Assembly: GCA_014729795.1 (NCBI GenBank)
Contig: WJJI01000046.1
Coordinates: 1-42,065 of the forward strand
Source of the DNA: Candidatus Moraniibacteriota bacterium
GTDB taxonomy: Bacteria > Patescibacteriota > Minisyncoccia > CAIUEV01 > JAHKAQ01
Direction of reading: 5' to 3'
DNA length: 42,065 nt
Shown piece by piece: positions 8,030 through 14,778 of the stretch; the stretch's first letter is position 1, and every line of letters starts with the position of its first letter. Made by a program: the position numbers and the translations under genes. The notes beneath the pieces were generated by a model. The model was not told the origin of the DNA. It made no database searches and saw nothing but the letters and a program-made list of their open reading frames with translations.

Positions 8030-8893
8030 TTTTGTGATTTTATTCAAATTCGATTACTAAAAAAAACGCTTTGGTTTCGTAAAAAAAATCAACAAAAGGA
8101 TGCTGAAAAACCACCCCAGAACGACCTTGAAACAGCACCCGAAACACCGGATAAACTAAAAGCCTTGAGTGAGTTTGCAAGTAATGCTTTTACTAAATTT
8201 GCTATGGAATTGAATAAATACTTTAACAATATTCAAATTAGAAAACCATTTGGCGAACCTGAGGATGTTTTTGTTAAGGTAAGGGGTTATTTGACAAAAT
8301 TAAAAAATGATCTTAATGAAGCATTAGAAGAAGCGGAGGAAAGATATTTGTATGATCATCTTAAATCTCAAAATCAAAAACAATACAGTAAATTGAAACA
8401 AAAGATTAAAGAAATTGTTAATAGGATTAATTCTCTATTGCCTGAAAGTGAAAAGGACAAAAACAAGAATTTCTTTGATCCTTATGTTTGTATGCTAGCA
8501 CATCAAATAGCATTAACAAACGATAGCTTAGAACCTTCAAGCGAGACGGAATCGACCAAACTTCAAGGAGCTAGAAATTTTATTAAAGCCCATGGAATAA
8601 AGGTTTTAGAACAAGAATTAAGAAATTTGAATTTTTTTATAGAGCAAAAAAGATTAGATTTTGTGGGGAATGCAGATTTATCTATAAAAGAAATATCCCT
8701 TGCGGAACTGTATAAGAAATTGAAATACGTTGATGATTATTTAAGGATAATTAATGATTATATGGAAGACAGTCAAAAACGAGAATTATATAAAAAGTAT
8801 GAGACTAATAATAATGATATAAACCTAGGCTCATTTCAAGAAGGTTTGAAAGAACTAATTCAGAAAAAACTAAAATGGGCCTATGGAAAATAG
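8030..8893 (+). CDS. Unrecognised helical protein, start not resolved
   Basis: Unknown function. The frame is open from 8030, after an in-frame TAA at 8027, and looks coding from there: a basic start (RLLKKTLWFRKK), a Pro/Glu-rich linker (KPPQNDLETAPETPDK), then ~240 mostly alpha-helical, Lys/Glu-rich residues. There is no ATG, GTG or TTG in frame until TTG 8165, which would discard the linker and has no ribosome-binding site. Either an ATT codon (8042 or 8048) is used, or the 5' end has decayed or contains a frameshift. A TAATGA overlap at the end of the permease gene (ATG 8008) leads into a different frame that stops at once. No membrane segment or catalytic motif is visible. Base composition is more AT-rich than in the neighbours. 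Confidence 0.55.
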   Translation, partial: FCDFIQIRLLKKTLWFRKKNQQKDAEKPPQNDLETAPETPDKLKALSEFASNAFTKFAMELNKYFNNIQIRKPFGEPEDVFVKVRGYLTKLKNDLNEALEEAEERYLYDHLKSQNQKQYSKLKQKIKEIVNRINSLLPESEKDKNKNFFDPYVCMLAHQIALTNDSLEPSSETESTKLQGARNFIKAHGIKVLEQELRNLNFFIEQKRLDFVGNADLSIKEISLAELYKKLKYVDDYLRIINDYMEDSQKRELYKKYETNNNDINLGSFQEGLKELIQKKLKWAYGK

Positions 8894-8901
8894 AAAAAAT
8901 A

Positions 8902-9111
8902 ATGAATCAAGAAGAAAAAATAAAAAACTTAGAAGGAGATAATGATTACTCAACTTCTTTTTCTTTAAAAAATGCAATTATAAGTTGTTATGAAAGAATT
9001 ATAAAAGATCAAGCGACTTTAGAAAATAAAAGAAAAAAAATCAGTCTTGATGAAATAATTGATTTTTTGTTGCTAAAAGCTGATCAAGAAGGCAATAGCA
9101 GGAAGATATGA
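8902..9111 (+). CDS. Small unrecognised helical protein
   Basis: A 69-residue Lys/Glu/Ile-rich protein (starts MNQEEKIKNLEGDND, ends LLLKADQEGNSRKI) predicted to be helical, with no known motif. ATG 8902 is preferred; ATG 8875 in frame would overlap the previous gene. It follows the preceding unknown gene by 8 bases and shares its AT-rich codon use, so the two may form one accessory unit. It ends in TGA, 2 bases before the stop of the convergent gene. The SLDEIIDFLL segment is weakly reminiscent of small antitoxins, which is not enough for a call. Confidence 0.5.
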   Translation: MNQEEKIKNLEGDNDYSTSFSLKNAIISCYERIIKDQATLENKRKKISLDEIIDFLLLKADQEGNSRKI

Positions 9112-9113
9112 TT

Positions 9114-9698
9114 TTATTCAATACAACAATCGATTGCTTTTTTGACAAGATCGCCGAGTTTTTGAGTAAAAGAGCGATTAGTTTGCTTGGAGGTAGCGGT
9201 TTTTGAAGGGACGGTGGTTGATTGATCGTGTTTGTTGAGTTGGTGACCGGCTATTTTTTTGATATGGTTTTTAGGGATTAGGTCTAGGTTAAGACCCCAA
9301 AAAAGTGAATATAGGTCATAAGCGCGACGAAACATCTGACGGGCCGTTTTTGGTCGTCTTAAACCTTGCTGTTTAGTGCCAACCTCCATTAAACGCATGG
9401 ACGCGGCAAGCAGGTGTTTGGAGATACACCAGACCTCGCCCTCATATTTTTTGATGATTTTTTGAAGTAATTCTTTGCGTATCTCTCTTACCTGATTAAG
9501 CAATTGGTAGTATTTTTTTTTGCCAGTTTTAGCGCCAGTAAAGAAAAAATGTTCTTCAATGCTGATTAAATTCATAATAGCTATGGTTAGGTCCTGGTCA
9601 GAAGAAAGATCCATTTTGTCCTGTTTTTTGAGGTTATCGATTTTTTCGATGAACTTATCTAAGTTTTTGATTGGAGGAGTTTGGTTTTTTTTTGACAT
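9114..9698 (-). CDS. Conserved CPR hypothetical protein
   Basis: A soluble, mainly helical 194-residue protein of unknown function. The central block is the distinctive part: ISIEEHFFFTGAKTGKKKYY, REIRKELLQKIIKKYEGEVW, CISKHLLAASMRLMEVGTK. I recall this block from many Parcubacteria annotated as hypothetical protein. A Ser/Thr-rich linker near residue 150 leads to a short C-terminal helix with a Cys pair (DCCIE). It is transcribed after the CPVC membrane protein, with 20 bases between the genes, and the pair probably forms an operon. No enzyme motif is seen. The hydrophobic helices and conserved His/Glu residues could suit a four-helix bundle (inference). Confidence 0.75.
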   Translation of the reverse strand: MSKKNQTPPIKNLDKFIEKIDNLKKQDKMDLSSDQDLTIAIMNLISIEEHFFFTGAKTGKKKYYQLLNQVREIRKELLQKIIKKYEGEVWCISKHLLAASMRLMEVGTKQQGLRRPKTARQMFRRAYDLYSLFWGLNLDLIPKNHIKKIAGHQLNKHDQSTTVPSKTATSKQTNRSFTQKLGDLVKKAIDCCIE

Positions 9699-9718
9699 AA
9701 GCAGTGTTTATGGTTATA

Positions 9719-10246
9719 TTAGCCGGAAGAAAAGACCGGTAATAGTAAGTAAAGAATAACGCTGGCTAAAAGTAAACCAGCCACCGGAATTATAACTTTT
9801 TGGAAAGGAAAATATACTCGGTTTTGGTTGTATTTTTTAAGGAAAAAGTGCAGTTTGGAGCTAATGATGAAAACTATAGTGCCGCAAAAAACCCCAAATA
9901 AAATTTTATCAAGACCAAAAATTTTATTTTGAGCAACACCGATCATGTTGGCATAATAAAGCGGTAAAAGAATTAAAATATAGGTTAAAATGAATACAGT
10001 TGTTTTGTAAAAAGGGAAAGTCCAGTGTTTTTTTTCAAGAAATAAACAGGTCCAGTAAACTAAACAGATCATCAATCCACCAATCCAAATCCCCGAGATA
10101 GTATCATCGATATTTAAATAACGGGAAAGTCCGATACCAGCGCCAACCGCCACGGTACAGACCGGACAACCAGCGGCTACAGCTTTTTTAAAGGGTAAGC
10201 AGATCAAAAATACAAGCAAAAATCCAAGTAAGTTGATTTTTTTCAT
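9719..10246 (-). CDS. Exported CPVC-motif membrane protein (CPR conserved hypothetical)
   Basis: A 175-residue membrane protein. It begins with a signal peptide or anchor (MKKINLLGFLLVFLICLPF, then AVAA), directly followed by GCPVCTVAVGAGIGLSR, so the CPVC dithiol should lie outside or at the membrane surface. About four more hydrophobic segments follow: GIWIGGLMICLVYWTCLFL, TVFILTYILILLPLYYA, FGVFCGTIVFIISS and a last one near the end. CxxC next to an export signal suggests redox or metal/heme chemistry, but no known family was recognised. It is the first gene of the two-gene minus-strand unit with the soluble protein at 9114-9698. Both appear to be conserved together in CPR bacteria (from memory). 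Confidence 0.7.
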   Translation of the reverse strand: MKKINLLGFLLVFLICLPFKKAVAAGCPVCTVAVGAGIGLSRYLNIDDTISGIWIGGLMICLVYWTCLFLEKKHWTFPFYKTTVFILTYILILLPLYYANMIGVAQNKIFGLDKILFGVFCGTIVFIISSKLHFFLKKYNQNRVYFPFQKVIIPVAGLLLASVILYLLLPVFSSG

Positions 10247-10309
10247 GGTTTATACAATGATTAGACTTTTAATATAGCAAAAATTGGTTATTTTTAAAAG
10301 TACCGTAAC

Positions 10310-10372
10310 TTAAACATTTGGTAAGTTTCTAGAGAGAAATCGGTGTTTTTCTAAAAAATTTTTCTAAGAGTG
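10310..10372. repeat. Palindromic element, internally deleted copy B
   Basis: The left arm (TTAAACATTTGG, then GGTAAGTTTCTAGAGAGAAA) matches copies A, D and E. It jumps after GGTGTTTTT straight to the end of a right arm (AAAATTTTTCTAAG). This leaves about 63 bases of the usual ~110. The terminal CTAAG supplies the stop codon (TAG on the minus strand) of the adjacent phosphoesterase gene. Confidence 0.6.
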
Positions 10373-11386
10373 GAATTGATATGTATATTGATCTTGTAAC
10401 CGCCCCTCAACCGAGTAGTTTTTGACTCTGATTTGATTAGCTTGGATCTGAACGATGAGAAAATTATTGTCGCGATAAGCGTATTGAATGTTATTTTGCT
10501 TAATTTTCTCTGTTTTTGGTTTTTTGTGATCAAAGGCGTCGGTGTTGCCAACGATGAATTGCAGGATTTGATTTTGAGCTTGAGGGTAAGTTTTAGAATC
10601 GATAAGAGAGCGGCTGTGGAGATGTTCATGACCGCTAAAAATCGCGGTAACTGAATAATGATCTAAGATAGCCCAGAGTTCATCTCTTTGATCTGGGTAC
10701 CGATCAAGGCTTTCTGTGATTTTTGACCCGGTAGGAAAAGCCGGAGCGTGAAAAAAAACAAAAGTATGGGTTTTTTGATTGATTTTTAAGTCTTGTTTCA
10801 GCCAATCAAGTTGAATTTGGCTGATTTGATTGTCAACCGGATGTGAGGAGTTGAGTACAATAAAGCGAGCATTACCATAATCAAAAGAATAAACGCTTTC
10901 TTTATAGCCTTGGGGACCGTTTTGAGGCATCATTAAAGCATTTTGCCAGTACTTAAGCGAATCCGAATCGTGATAATCATGATTGCCAATAGTAACAAAA
11001 GTTTTGGGCAACAGTTTGGGGCCGAGAATTTTTTTCCAGTGTCGGATTTTTTTTGGGCATTCATGATCATCGCAACTTGAGATTTGATCGCCTACGGAGA
11101 CAACAAAGTCAGGATTTAATTTTTCTAAAGATTTGACCGCCAGTTGTAAGTCGCCATCATGATCATCCGGTTCAAATCGTTGAGTGTCGCCAAGCACCGC
11201 GAAGCTAAAATGCTCTAATTCCGTCAGAGCAGGAGGATCAACCACCATTTGATTGTTAGCTTGTCGGTAAATGTTTTGTTGAAACTGCAAAGCGGCTGTG
11301 ATTTTCCGATAGCTAAAAAAAATAATAATCGCAATAATAGGCGGTAAAAGCATCAGAATCGCGAGCATGGATATTTTTTTGTTCAT
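10364..11386 (-). CDS. Membrane-anchored calcineurin-like metallophosphoesterase
   Basis: A 340-residue phosphoesterase. One N-terminal membrane segment (MLAILMLLPPIIAIIIFFSY) puts the catalytic domain outside the cell. The metal-binding motifs appear in order: VLGDTQRFE (the GDxQ variant of GDxH), VSVGDQIS, TIGNHDYHD, FFHAPAFP and IFSGHEHLHSR. All dinuclear-metal ligands are therefore present. The substrate is unknown; possibilities include nucleotides, phosphoesters of surface polymers and phospholipids. The last residues (YQFHS) and the stop codon run into repeat copy B. It is divergent from the DUF3800-like gene, with repeat copy C in the gap. Confidence 0.9.
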   Translation of the reverse strand: MNKKISMLAILMLLPPIIAIIIFFSYRKITAALQFQQNIYRQANNQMVVDPPALTELEHFSFAVLGDTQRFEPDDHDGDLQLAVKSLEKLNPDFVVSVGDQISSCDDHECPKKIRHWKKILGPKLLPKTFVTIGNHDYHDSDSLKYWQNALMMPQNGPQGYKESVYSFDYGNARFIVLNSSHPVDNQISQIQLDWLKQDLKINQKTHTFVFFHAPAFPTGSKITESLDRYPDQRDELWAILDHYSVTAIFSGHEHLHSRSLIDSKTYPQAQNQILQFIVGNTDAFDHKKPKTEKIKQNNIQYAYRDNNFLIVQIQANQIRVKNYSVEGRLQDQYTYQFHS

Positions 11387-11498
11387 GGAAATAGATTAAT
11401 GTTTTGCTCTATTTTAAAATTATTTCTATATTAGTAAAGGGCCGAGAGCAAAACCTTGCTTAATCAGGATTTTTTAATATAGCGAGTTATGTGGAACT

Positions 11499-11604
11499 TT
11501 ACTTAAGTTGATAACTTTATAGACAAAAATACCACGGTTTTTTTCCGACATATTGAGTTTGTCTTAAAAAACCAGGTATTTTCAAATTTTTTTTAAGCGC
11601 GTAA
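11499..11604. repeat. Palindromic element, copy C
   Basis: A 106-base member of the family. The left end is the degenerate TTACTTAA and the right end the perfect GCGCGTAA (11597-11604). The arms pair imperfectly, AAAATACCACGGTTTTTTT against a right arm with AAAACCAGGTATTTTC. The centre holds its own GACA...TGTC mini-hairpin. It occupies most of the 296-base gap between the phosphoesterase and DUF3800-like genes, about 80 bases before the latter's start; nothing else was recognised in this gap. Confidence 0.75.
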
Positions 11605-11682
11605 GTTTTATTATGATTGAACCAAATTAAGTTGTAATAAGGACTGAAAATAATAAAGTTTTAACAACAAGCAAGAGTAATC

Positions 11683-12378
11683 ATGTTTTTATTATATATA
11701 AGCGAAACATATAAAGGTAATTGGTATCTATTGGGATCGGTTTTTTTAGTTGCCGGCGATTACATTGAGTTAACAGGAGATTTTGAGCAGCTTTGGCAAA
11801 AACTGGGTTTTAAGGCAAGCACCGAACTTAAAACTCAAGCTTTGTGGTCGGGAAAGGGCAAGTTTAATGGTTTAGATCCTCAAACTCGAGTTAAAGCCGC
11901 TAAAGAAATTTCTCAATGGTTGGGATCGTTGAATAATCTTAATTTTTTTCTAGGGTTTCGTTTTATTGAAGGCGATGATAACTTGGCTTATTGGAAAGTG
12001 CTAAACGGAATTGTTAAGAAAATGTATTTGCGAGTCGCAAGAAGAGCGCAAAGACCCAAACAAGTTTTAGTGGTGTTTGGCAAGGATCCAGAGCCTTTGA
12101 GCAGAACTCGGCGCAATATGATTAGGATTTTAAGGCACTATACTTTTAGAGAATATAAAAATAGCAGCTGCCATGTCATGGATTGTGGTTATGAATCCGA
12201 GTATCGATATTCCAGGTTGTTACAGTTAGCTGATTTCGTGGCTTTTTTTATCGGAGAGCAAATGGGTTTAAAGCGGGAGCCAACTTTATTTGAGGAAGTT
12301 GACGACGAACAATTAACTTTAGAAATAGACCAAATTGTGGAGAATATTAAAAAGCGAACCCGGTTAGTCTATGAATAG
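11683..12378 (+). CDS. DUF3800-like protein (RNase H-like fold), possibly inactive
   Basis: A 231-residue protein resembling DUF3800. The N-terminal strand is MFLLYISETYKGNWYLLGSV, where the family normally has Y-I-D-E-S. A central strand reads VLVVFGKDPEPLSRTRRNM, and the C-terminal active-site helix is RLLQLADFVAFFIGEQMG, matching the family's QLAD motif. DUF3800 is predicted to have an RNase H-like fold; here the first acidic residue is replaced by Ser (ISE for IDE), so catalysis may be lost or altered. The gene stands alone between repeat copy C and the convergent tRNA-Pro (31 bases from its stop). Family confidence is moderate. Confidence 0.55.
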   Translation: MFLLYISETYKGNWYLLGSVFLVAGDYIELTGDFEQLWQKLGFKASTELKTQALWSGKGKFNGLDPQTRVKAAKEISQWLGSLNNLNFFLGFRFIEGDDNLAYWKVLNGIVKKMYLRVARRAQRPKQVLVVFGKDPEPLSRTRRNMIRILRHYTFREYKNSSCHVMDCGYESEYRYSRLLQLADFVAFFIGEQMGLKREPTLFEEVDDEQLTLEIDQIVENIKKRTRLVYE

Positions 12379-12409
12379 GGTATTCTTTTTGTTTTTTGAA
12401 ATTGGCCGG

Positions 12410-12483
12410 TCGGGCTGGCGGGATTTGAACCCACGACCTCACGCACCCCATGCGTACGCGCTAGCCAGCTGCGCCACAGCCCG
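12410..12483 (-). tRNA. tRNA-Pro (anticodon GGG)
   Basis: A 74-base cloverleaf on the minus strand. The acceptor stem CGGGCTG/CAGCCCG has discriminator A and the proline-typical C1-G72 pair. The anticodon arm is TACGC-ATGGGGT-GCGTG (anticodon GGG), with T-loop GGTTCAAATCC. CCA is not encoded. GGG reads CCC and CCU. Confidence 0.94.
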
Positions 12484-12808
12484 GATTGATTTTATTGATA
12501 TTTATATTTGATTGCATGATAAAATAAATTTTTAAGATACGCAAAAAAAAGAGATCACTTTGGTTTAATTAAACATTTTTAAAATTTGATTTTTCCCAAA
12601 TTTATTGTTAATCGTGATTTAATCATTTTTTACTATTTTTTTTAATTTTTTTTTGCTAGACTAAAATTACCGATAAGAAGCGAGCGAGAAAAGTGCCACA
12701 GAAAAACTCGGGTTCTAATTGTTTAGATTTTTATGAATTTATTAAGCCGACTTTGAGTTTAGAATCAGAATTTGAAATCTAAATTTTAATATCATTAAAA
12801 ATAAATAA
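12484..12808. other. 325-base gap with little recognisable content
   Basis: This is AT-rich sequence between tRNA-Pro and the exonuclease gene. It holds T-tracts, a possible extended -10 (TGCTAGACT, 12654-12662) without a good -35, and a 29-codon GTG-started frame at 12693-12782 described as a separate entry. No repeat copy or hairpin stands out. Confidence 0.5.
12693..12782 (+). CDS. Possible micro-ORF upstream of the exonuclease gene
   Basis: A 29-residue frame from GTG 12693 to TAA 12780-12782, beginning VPQKNSGSNC and ending LSLESEFEI; the composition is protein-like. It has no clear ribosome-binding site and could be chance. It sits 30 bases after a possible extended -10 and 26 bases before the exonuclease gene, so it could be a leader peptide if real. 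Confidence 0.15.
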   Translation: MPQKNSGSNCLDFYEFIKPTLSLESEFEI

Positions 12809-13528
12809 ATGTCAAGTTTAGTTTTTGACATCGAAACAGTGGGCGAGGATTACAATAAGATGGACAAAACCACGAAAGAGGCTTTAACTTATTGGATTGA
12901 AAGGGAATCCATGAGCGAGACTGAGTATAAAAAAAACGTTGATCGGGTAAAAGAACGCCTAGGTTTGTCGCCATTTACGGGTAAGATTGTTTCAGTTGCT
13001 GTTTTAAATCCGGATAGCGGCAAGGGCGCGGTTTTTTTTCAGGCGCCGGGCAAGACTTTAAGCAAAACTCAAAAAAACGGAATTGAATATGTATCCGGCA
13101 CGGAAAAGCAAATTTTGGAAAATTTTTGGAAAACCGCGGAAAAATACGATGAATTTGTTACCTATAACGGTAAATCTTTTGATGTGCCTTACTTGATTAT
13201 CAGATCAGCGGTTCATGAAATTAAGCCCACTAAAAATATTATGAGTAATCGGTATTATCGTAGTCAGGATCCAAAAGCCAAACATGTAGATTTATTGGAT
13301 CAATTAACATTTTATGGAGCGGTTTATAGCCGAGCCAAGCTGCATGTAGTTTGCAGAGCTTTTGGAATTGAAAGTCCGAAAAATCAAGGAGTGGACGGGG
13401 CTGACGTGGCGCGGTTATTTCAAAAAGGGTTTTTCCAAAAGATTGCTGATTATAATGTTGGCGATGTAAAATCTACCGCTAAAGTTTATAAAATTTGGAG
13501 AAAGTATATTAAATTTGAATATGATTGA
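12809..13528 (+). CDS. PolB-type 3'-5' exonuclease (DNA_pol_B_exo2-like)
   Basis: A 239-residue stand-alone DnaQ/RNase H-fold exonuclease related to the proofreading domain of family B polymerases. ExoI is SLVFDIETVGED (Asp7, Glu9), ExoII is EFVTYNGKSFDVPYL and ExoIII is IADYNVGDVKSTAKVY. All four metal-binding acidic residues of the DEDDy type are therefore present. There is no polymerase domain. A role in DNA repair or trimming is inferred from the family. It ends in TGA. Its start ATG lies after ATAAATAA with no evident Shine-Dalgarno sequence. Confidence 0.85.
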   Translation: MSSLVFDIETVGEDYNKMDKTTKEALTYWIERESMSETEYKKNVDRVKERLGLSPFTGKIVSVAVLNPDSGKGAVFFQAPGKTLSKTQKNGIEYVSGTEKQILENFWKTAEKYDEFVTYNGKSFDVPYLIIRSAVHEIKPTKNIMSNRYYRSQDPKAKHVDLLDQLTFYGAVYSRAKLHVVCRAFGIESPKNQGVDGADVARLFQKGFFQKIADYNVGDVKSTAKVYKIWRKYIKFEYD

Positions 13529-13591
13529 GAGAGGCCAGGCCGGACTTTGTTAAATCAATCTTTGCCATAAGTGATGAATTGGCTTAAATTG

Positions 13592-13619
13592 TTGTCAGAA
13601 TGGAATACTGTGGTACATT
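13592..13619 (+). promoter_or_regulatory. Candidate promoter for the ImmA-like gene
   Basis: TTGTCA (13592-13597), a 16-base spacer and TACATT (13614-13619), followed by an AGAGGAGG-like purine run at 13626-13633. The start codon is about 60 bases further on. Motif match only. Confidence 0.4.
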
Positions 13620-13679
13620 ATAAATAGAGGAGGCTATCAAATTATAAGATAGAAAACACCTAAGGGGTTAAAAAAACAG

Positions 13680-14207
13680 ATGATGAAAAAACAGACTAAA
13701 AATCAATACACGACTGAGGAAATTAAGGATCGGGCAAAACAGCTTATTGCTAAGGCTGAGGCCAAGACTGACACGCCAGTTGATATTACCTCTTTGGCTC
13801 AACAAATAGGCTATCGAGTGTATGAGGTTAATTTTGATGACCCTCAAGTAGCGGGAATGGTAGTAGACTCGGATAAAGAAAAGAGTATTTACGTGTCGGA
13901 AAATGACCCTGAAGGCAGAAAAAGATTTACTATAGCTCATGAATTAGGCCATGTGATATTGCATCATCAGGAGCTAGCCGCTAATCAAAGGATTGTTGAT
14001 TATCGGAAACCCTTGACTGACTATAAAGATACAGATGATTTAAAAAGAGAAGTTGAGGCTAATATGTTCGCGGCTGAAATTCTTATGCCTGAAGATCTTA
14101 CTAAAAAGTTATGGGAATTTAAGCAGGACGTGGATGATCTAGCCGGTTTTTTTAAGGTTTCTCAAAAGGCGGCTTTGGTGAGATTAGAAAGTTTGGCTTT
14201 GATTTAA
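13680..14207 (+). CDS. ImmA/IrrE family metallopeptidase
   Basis: A 175-residue zinc peptidase. After a helical N-terminal region (DITSLAQQIGYRVYEV) comes the zinc motif RFTIAHELGHVILHH (HELGH). The third-ligand helix is REVEANMFAAEILMP, which is the family signature. ImmA/IrrE proteases usually cut a partner XRE-type repressor and so relieve repression of mobile elements, toxin systems or stress genes. No XRE regulator or phage gene is adjacent. Two ATG codons in tandem (13680, 13683) could start it; an AAGGGG run lies 12-15 bases upstream. Confidence 0.9.
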   Translation: MMKKQTKNQYTTEEIKDRAKQLIAKAEAKTDTPVDITSLAQQIGYRVYEVNFDDPQVAGMVVDSDKEKSIYVSENDPEGRKRFTIAHELGHVILHHQELAANQRIVDYRKPLTDYKDTDDLKREVEANMFAAEILMPEDLTKKLWEFKQDVDDLAGFFKVSQKAALVRLESLALI

Positions 14208-14409
14208 AGTAACTTGGGTATCTTATAGATTTTTTTGAGAAAAGCTTGGCTTGTGTTTTTATACCCAATATGTTTTATAAAAATCCCGATTTTTAATTAT
14301 TTTTTTAGCTTTTAGACTCCAGGCGGCTATTTAAAGAAAATCCGGGTGGGTTGTAAAGCCAGATCAAGAAAAAACGAGAAGGTTTTTTAGTTTTAAAAAC
14401 ATTGCTTAT

Positions 14410-14778
14410 ATGGAGGAGAAGAAAATTCCAACTTTTAATGTTAAACAGAGGACTGAACGAAAAAGCGATACTGAGATATCTGACACTATCGAAACAAGTC
14501 TGATAGGATATTTCGATGGTTTAAGAAAATTAAGAAGATCATACGCGACCAAGCTTTTTTATCTGTTGTCAGCGGAAGTGGCGGTTATGGGAGTGATTTT
14601 AATTTTTTCCGGTATGGGAGTGTTAGCTTTTGATGAATGGTTAGTGGCTTTATTCGCAGAAACCGTATTGGTGCAAACCGCGGTTACAATCAGAATCGTG
14701 GTTAAGAATTTATTTCCTGAGAACAAGCTAGAGAGTGAAATATTGAATTTTTTCTCTAAGAAAAATGACTTAAGTTGA
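14410..14778 (+). CDS. Small membrane protein, unrecognised
   Basis: A 122-residue protein with a polar N-terminus (~45 residues), a basic amphipathic stretch (GLRKLRRSYATKLFYLL) and two membrane helices (VAVMGVILIFSGMGVLAF and LVALFAETVLVQTAVTIRIV). It ends in a short charged tail. Function unknown; both termini are predicted to be cytoplasmic. The last 9 bases overlap the end of the convergent glycosyltransferase gene. A 202-base gap precedes it and contains an 8-base inverted repeat (TTGGGTAT 14214-14221, ATACCCAA 14261-14268) and a possible decayed arm of the dispersed palindrome. Confidence 0.65.
   Translation: MEEKKIPTFNVKQRTERKSDTEISDTIETSLIGYFDGLRKLRRSYATKLFYLLSAEVAVMGVILIFSGMGVLAFDEWLVALFAETVLVQTAVTIRIVVKNLFPENKLESEILNFFSKKNDLS

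Noticed and set aside
13526-13528. UGA read as glycine, as in Gracilibacteria/SR1
   Set aside because: TGA ends the exonuclease, the HTH regulator and a small gene at sensible positions, and no conserved gene in the window has an internal TGA.
13680-14207. Prophage or integrative element around the ImmA-like gene
   Set aside because: No integrase, XRE repressor, structural gene or attachment-site duplication was seen; the neighbouring tRNA-Pro is intact with no repeated 3' end found nearby.
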